Below, piece by piece: positions 15,493-18,627 of a DNA stretch of 18,627 nt. The stretch comes from Lysobacterales bacterium. GTDB lineage: Bacteria; Pseudomonadota; Gammaproteobacteria; Xanthomonadales; Marinicellaceae. The stretch spans positions 1 through 18,627 of the forward strand of contig JALSIL010000259.1 in NCBI GenBank assembly GCA_026990095.1. Reading direction: 5' to 3'. Position numbers and translations under genes: made by a program. The notes beneath the pieces are model-generated. The model worked only from the letters and a program-made list of their open reading frames with translations, was not told the DNA's origin and made no database searches. Position 1 is the first letter of the stretch. Every line of letters begins with the position of its first letter.

Positions 15493-15789
15493 TTATTCCG
15501 CAGTACCAAAGTCAATTAATTGACCTGATTGAACCTTAACATAGGCTTTTTTCCAATCTGGACGTTTGCCTGGCTTTCCTTTAAATGATTTAGTTTTACC
15601 TTTAACATTTAAAATTTGTACGTTTTCAACATTTACTGAGAAAAGCTTCTCTATCGCCGCTTTTACCTGCTGCTTAGTTGAAGTCACTGCAACTCGAAAA
15701 ACATATTGATTTGATTGTTCCCCCACTCGATTACTCTTTTCAGAGATAATTGGAGCCAATAATGTTGTGTATAAGTTGTTCAAACTCAT
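15493..15789 (-). CDS. rplW: 50S ribosomal protein L23
   Basis: Tunnel-exit protein and docking site for trigger factor and SRP. I chose the ATG at 15789 (98 residues): AGGAG lies eight bases upstream, and the ATG forms an ATGA overlap with the rplD stop. A GTG at 15798 is in frame but overlaps the ribosome site. The conserved APIISEKSN has Glu17, the residue that binds trigger factor in E. coli. It ends 13 nt before rplB. Family tail blocks include VENVQILNVKGKTKSFKGKP and GKRPDWKKAYV. Confidence 0.97.
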   Translation of the reverse strand: MSLNNLYTTLLAPIISEKSNRVGEQSNQYVFRVAVTSTKQQVKAAIEKLFSVNVENVQILNVKGKTKSFKGKPGKRPDWKKAYVKVQSGQLIDFGTAE

Positions 15790-16391
15790 GATAACCACTC
15801 CTGTACTTTTTCTGCAGCCGCTGCTGTCATAATAACTTTTTCAGAAGACACTAAAGACACTGGGTCCAGTGACCTTACATCAGTAACATATATATTTGGT
15901 ATATTTCTAGTTGCCAAAACTACTTCAGAAGTAATTTCATCAACCACAATTGTTCCCTTTGTCATTTTATGTTTAGCTAAAAATTTAATCGCTTCTTTAG
16001 TTTTGCCTTCTTTGATAGAAATACTGTTTACGAAGACCATTCGCTCTGAACGAGTCAATTCTGAAATAATTGATTTCATGCCAGCTCTATACATCTTTTT
16101 GTTTACTTTTTGAGAGTGATCTCTTGGTGCTGCTGCGAAAGTCTTACCACCACCAACCCAAATAGGGCTTCTGATTGTCCCTGCACGTGCACGACCAGTT
16201 CCTTTTTGTTTAAAAGGTTTTTTGCCGCCACCTCTAACTGCTGAACGATTTTTTTGTGCTTTGGTACCCGCACGACCACCAGCCAAGAATGCTGTTACAA
16301 CTTGGTGAACCAAGCTTTCAGAATAATCTCTGTTGAAAACTTCATCAGAAACTTCAACTTTAGCTTTTTTACCTGCTACTTTAATTTCCAT
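15786..16391 (-). CDS. rplD: 50S ribosomal protein L4
   Basis: Early-assembly protein with a long loop in the exit tunnel; in E. coli it also represses the S10 operon by attenuation and translational control. Two ATGs are adjacent in frame (16394 and 16391); AGGAG lies three bases from the first and six from the second, so I prefer 16391, giving 201 residues as in E. coli. The tunnel loop shows GGGKKPFKQKGTGRARAG and the next block is KTFAAAPRDHSQKVNKKMYR. Its stop overlaps rplW by ATGA. Confidence 0.97.
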   Translation of the reverse strand: MEIKVAGKKAKVEVSDEVFNRDYSESLVHQVVTAFLAGGRAGTKAQKNRSAVRGGGKKPFKQKGTGRARAGTIRSPIWVGGGKTFAAAPRDHSQKVNKKMYRAGMKSIISELTRSERMVFVNSISIKEGKTKEAIKFLAKHKMTKGTIVVDEITSEVVLATRNIPNIYVTDVRSLDPVSLVSSEKVIMTAAAAEKVQEWLS

Positions 16392-16401
16392 CATAGTCTC
16401 C

Positions 16402-17028
16402 TTAAGCTTTGACCGCTGGTTTAATGATTACTCTTGAATTTTTAGCACCTGGAACAGCACCTTTAATAAGTAGCAAACCCTTTTCTGCATCTACTCTTAC
16501 TATTTCAAGATTTTGAGTCGTAACATTTCTGTCACCCATGTGTCCTGCCATTTTTTTGCCTTTAAATACTCGTCCAGGCGTTTGGCATTGCCCAATCGAT
16601 CCAGGCGCTCTATGAGAAACAGAGTTACCATGGGTGGCATCTTGCATTTGGAAGTTGTAACGTTTAATTACCCCTTGAAAACCTTTACCTTTAGAACGAC
16701 CAGTAACATCTACTTTCTGTCCTGCTTCAAACATATTGACATCTAATTTAGTCCCAACTTCTTGAGTTTCGTCTGTTCTAAATTCCATAACGTCTTTACC
16801 TGCTTCAACACCTGCTTTCGCAAAATGTCCCGCTAAAGGCTTGCTTACTTTAGATGCTTTTAAAGCACCAGTTGAAACTTGAATGGCACTATAACCATCA
16901 ATTTCTAATGTCTTGACCTGTGATACAATGTTATCTGCAATACTAACAACAGTAACTGGAGTCGAATTTCCTTCATCAGAAAATACTCTTGTCATACCTA
17001 CTTTTTGTCCGATAAGTCCGATAGTCAT
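16402..17028 (-). CDS. rplC: 50S ribosomal protein L3
   Basis: One of the two proteins that start 50S assembly. It has 208 residues (209 in E. coli). It opens MTIGLIGQKVGMTRVFSDEG, and the loop reaching the peptidyl-transferase centre reads SIGQCQTPGRVFKGKKMAGH (144-163). This loop carries the glutamine that PrmB methylates in E. coli. It lies 11 nt after rpsJ. Confidence 0.98.
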   Translation of the reverse strand: MTIGLIGQKVGMTRVFSDEGNSTPVTVVSIADNIVSQVKTLEIDGYSAIQVSTGALKASKVSKPLAGHFAKAGVEAGKDVMEFRTDETQEVGTKLDVNMFEAGQKVDVTGRSKGKGFQGVIKRYNFQMQDATHGNSVSHRAPGSIGQCQTPGRVFKGKKMAGHMGDRNVTTQNLEIVRVDAEKGLLLIKGAVPGAKNSRVIIKPAVKA

Positions 17029-17039
17029 TCCTATACTCC

Positions 17040-17351
17040 TTAAGATAGTTGGATTTGAACGTCGACACCTGCTGCTAAATCTAATTTCATTAGCGCATCG
17101 ACTGTCTTGTCATTTGGATCCACAATATCAACAAGACGCTTATGTGTGCGTATTTCATATTGATCACGTGCATCTTTGTTTACATGTGGAGATGTTAACA
17201 CTGTATAACGCTCAATACGTGTCGGTAAAGGAATTGGCCCTTTAACCTGAGCACCTGTACGTTTTGCTGTGTCTACGATTCTTCCAGCTGATTGATCAAT
17301 TAATTTGTGATCAAACGCTTTTAATCTAATTCTAATTTTCTGTTCGGCCAT
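17040..17351 (-). CDS. rpsJ: 30S ribosomal protein S10 (NusE)
   Basis: Head protein of the small subunit that also works in transcription antitermination with NusB and links RNA polymerase to the ribosome through NusG. It has 103 residues, the same as E. coli. It begins MAEQKIRIRLKAFDHKLIDQ and contains GPIPLPTRIERYTVLTSPHV and YEIRTHKRLVDI. GAGG lies eight bases before the ATG. It is the first gene of the S10 block and follows tuf by 84 nt. Confidence 0.98.
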   Translation of the reverse strand: MAEQKIRIRLKAFDHKLIDQSAGRIVDTAKRTGAQVKGPIPLPTRIERYTVLTSPHVNKDARDQYEIRTHKRLVDIVDPNDKTVDALMKLDLAAGVDVQIQLS

Positions 17352-17375
17352 TACCGTCGCCTCTGTAGTTTTGTA

Positions 17376-17392
17376 TACAACTTCTCGTTGTA
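17376..17392 (-). promoter_or_regulatory. Small hairpin in the rpsJ leader
   Basis: On the minus strand TACAAC and GTTGTA form a perfect 6-bp stem around the loop GAGAA. No T run follows, so it is not a terminator. It lies between the promoter candidate and rpsJ. A role in S10 operon control is possible but is only inference; the E. coli S10 leader is much longer and more complex. Confidence 0.25.
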
Positions 17393-17404
17393 AACACTAT
17401 TTTA

Positions 17405-17432
17405 ATAATAATAATTTTTATTCTATTGCTAA
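17405..17432 (-). promoter_or_regulatory. Weak promoter candidate for the S10 block
   Basis: On the minus strand TTAGCA (17432-17427, four of six consensus) and TATTAT (17410-17405, five of six) are 16 nt apart. The start would fall near 17398, giving a leader of about 47 nt before rpsJ. The region is a run of TTA repeats, so chance matches are likely; transcription could equally continue from tuf. Confidence 0.28.
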
Positions 17433-17435
17433 TTC

Positions 17436-18626
17436 TTATTTAAAAATCTTAGCAACAACACCTGCACCAACTGTGCGTCCGCCTTCACGTATAGCAAATC
17501 TCAAACCTTCTTCCATCGCAATTGGATTGATTAAGGTTACTGTCATTTTGACATTATCGCCAGGCATTACCATTTCAACTCCTTCTGGCAACTCACAAGC
17601 TCCTGTAATATCCGTTGTACGGAAATAGAACTGTGGCCTATAGCCTTTGAAGAATGGAGTGTGACGTCCGCCTTCATCTTTTGACAAGATGTAAACTTCT
17701 GCTTCAAACTCGGTGTGTGGAGTAATTGTTCCAGGATGTGCCAATACTTGACCACGCTCAACGTCATCACGCTTTGTTCCACGTAATAATACACCTACGT
17801 TTTCACCTGCACGGCCTTCGTCTAGCAACTTACGGAACATTTCAACACCCGTACATACGGTTTTTTGTGTGTCTCTGATTCCGATAATTTCTAATTCTTC
17901 ACCCACTTTAACAACACCACGCTCTACACGTCCTGTAACAACTGTTCCACGGCCCGAAATTGAAAATACGTCTTCAATTGGCAATAAGAAAGGTTGATCA
18001 ACATCGCGTTTAGGCTCTGGAATATAATCATCTAATACGTCTAGCAATTTCTTTATTGATGGAACACCAATATCACTTTGATCGCCTTCTAGTGCTTTAA
18101 GTGCTGAACCCATGACCATAGGAGTATCATCTCCTGGGAAGTCATAATCGCTTAATAATTCACGAATTTCCATCTCTACCAATTCCAACAACTCTTCGTC
18201 ATCAACTTGGTCGCATTTGTTCATGTAAACAACGATATAAGGCACGCCAACTTGGCGACCCAATAAAATGTGCTCACGTGTTTGTGGCATTGGACCATCA
18301 GCAGCAGATACAACTAAGATAGCACCATCCATTTGTGCTGCACCTGTAATCATGTTCTTAACATAGTCAGCATGACCTGGACAATCTACGTGTGCGTAGT
18401 GACGGCCTTCTGTTTCATATTCTACGTGTGCTGTAGCAATTGTAATACCACGCTCACGCTCTTCTGGTGCATTATCAATTTGATCATAATCTTTAAATTC
18501 ACCACCTTGTAATTCTGCTGCCACTTTTGTAAGGGCGGCTGTCAATGTAGTTTTACCGTGATCAACGTGACCAATTGTTCCCACATTTACATGCGGCTTG
18601 TTGCGTTCAAATTTTTCTTTAGACAT
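17436..18626 (-). CDS. tuf: Elongation factor Tu
   Basis: GTPase that brings aminoacyl-tRNA to the ribosome. The complete gene of 396 residues fits exactly, with its ATG one base from the right edge. GTP-binding motifs are GHVDHGKT (19-26), the switch I RGITI with Thr62, DCPGH (81-85) with the catalytic histidine 85, and NKCD (136-139). Domains 2 and 3 follow from about residue 205 and 300; the tRNA and kirromycin region GGRHTPFFKGYRPQFYFRTT looks standard. It precedes rpsJ as in the str-S10 arrangement; rpsL, rpsG and fusA would be expected beyond the right edge if this is the str operon copy. Confidence 0.99.
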   Translation of the reverse strand: MSKEKFERNKPHVNVGTIGHVDHGKTTLTAALTKVAAELQGGEFKDYDQIDNAPEERERGITIATAHVEYETEGRHYAHVDCPGHADYVKNMITGAAQMDGAILVVSAADGPMPQTREHILLGRQVGVPYIVVYMNKCDQVDDEELLELVEMEIRELLSDYDFPGDDTPMVMGSALKALEGDQSDIGVPSIKKLLDVLDDYIPEPKRDVDQPFLLPIEDVFSISGRGTVVTGRVERGVVKVGEELEIIGIRDTQKTVCTGVEMFRKLLDEGRAGENVGVLLRGTKRDDVERGQVLAHPGTITPHTEFEAEVYILSKDEGGRHTPFFKGYRPQFYFRTTDITGACELPEGVEMVMPGDNVKMTVTLINPIAMEEGLRFAIREGGRTVGAGVVAKIFK

Positions 18627-18627
18627 T

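Noticed and set aside
1..18627. CRISPR arrays, insertion sequences, tRNA or rRNA genes, phage genes
   Set aside because: I looked for regularly spaced repeats, terminal inverted repeats, transposase-like frames and RNA-gene patterns and saw none; nearly all DNA is explained by the conserved genes.

Overview
This 18.6 kb window is almost entirely one long minus-strand gene cluster from an AT-rich bacterium: the S10, spc and alpha ribosomal-protein operons in the standard proteobacterial order, read from right (tuf) to left (rplQ). A zinc-free 101-residue S14, the rpsM-rpsK-rpsD-rpoA-rplQ order and the sequence style of RpoA, SecY and the r-proteins point to a gammaproteobacterium. I cannot name the genus from sequence alone.

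Layout from right to left. tuf (EF-Tu) fills the right edge. An 84-nt gap with a weak promoter candidate and a small hairpin precedes the S10 block: rpsJ, rplC, rplD, rplW, rplB, rpsS, rplV, rpsC, rplP, rpmC, rpsQ. The spc block follows: rplN, rplX, rplE, rpsN, rpsH, rplF, rplR, rpsE, rpmD, rplO, secY. After secY comes a 329-nt gap without the expected rpmJ. It holds an intrinsic-terminator-like hairpin and, overlapping it, a promoter candidate with a perfect TATAAT. The alpha block (rpsM, rpsK, rpsD, rpoA, rplQ) starts there and ends at a strong intrinsic terminator at 3685-3713.

Downstream, still on the minus strand, sits a tight non-ribosomal group: dsbB (membrane quinone-linked disulfide oxidase), a class II (plant-type) DAHP synthase for entry to the shikimate pathway, and a complete arginine deiminase. 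The left edge cuts a membrane protein with about four transmembrane segments that ends, within the window, in the opening signature of a GGDEF domain, so it is probably a diguanylate cyclase.

Functionally the main block makes ribosome subunits, the core translocon and RNA polymerase alpha; spacing is mostly 0-30 nt with several stop/start overlaps, as expected for coupled translation. I found no CRISPR array, insertion sequence, tRNA/rRNA gene or phage-like region, and no convincing new biological system. The most unusual points are the secY-rpsM junction without rpmJ, the dsbB start abutting a terminator, and the non-ribosomal gene trio.
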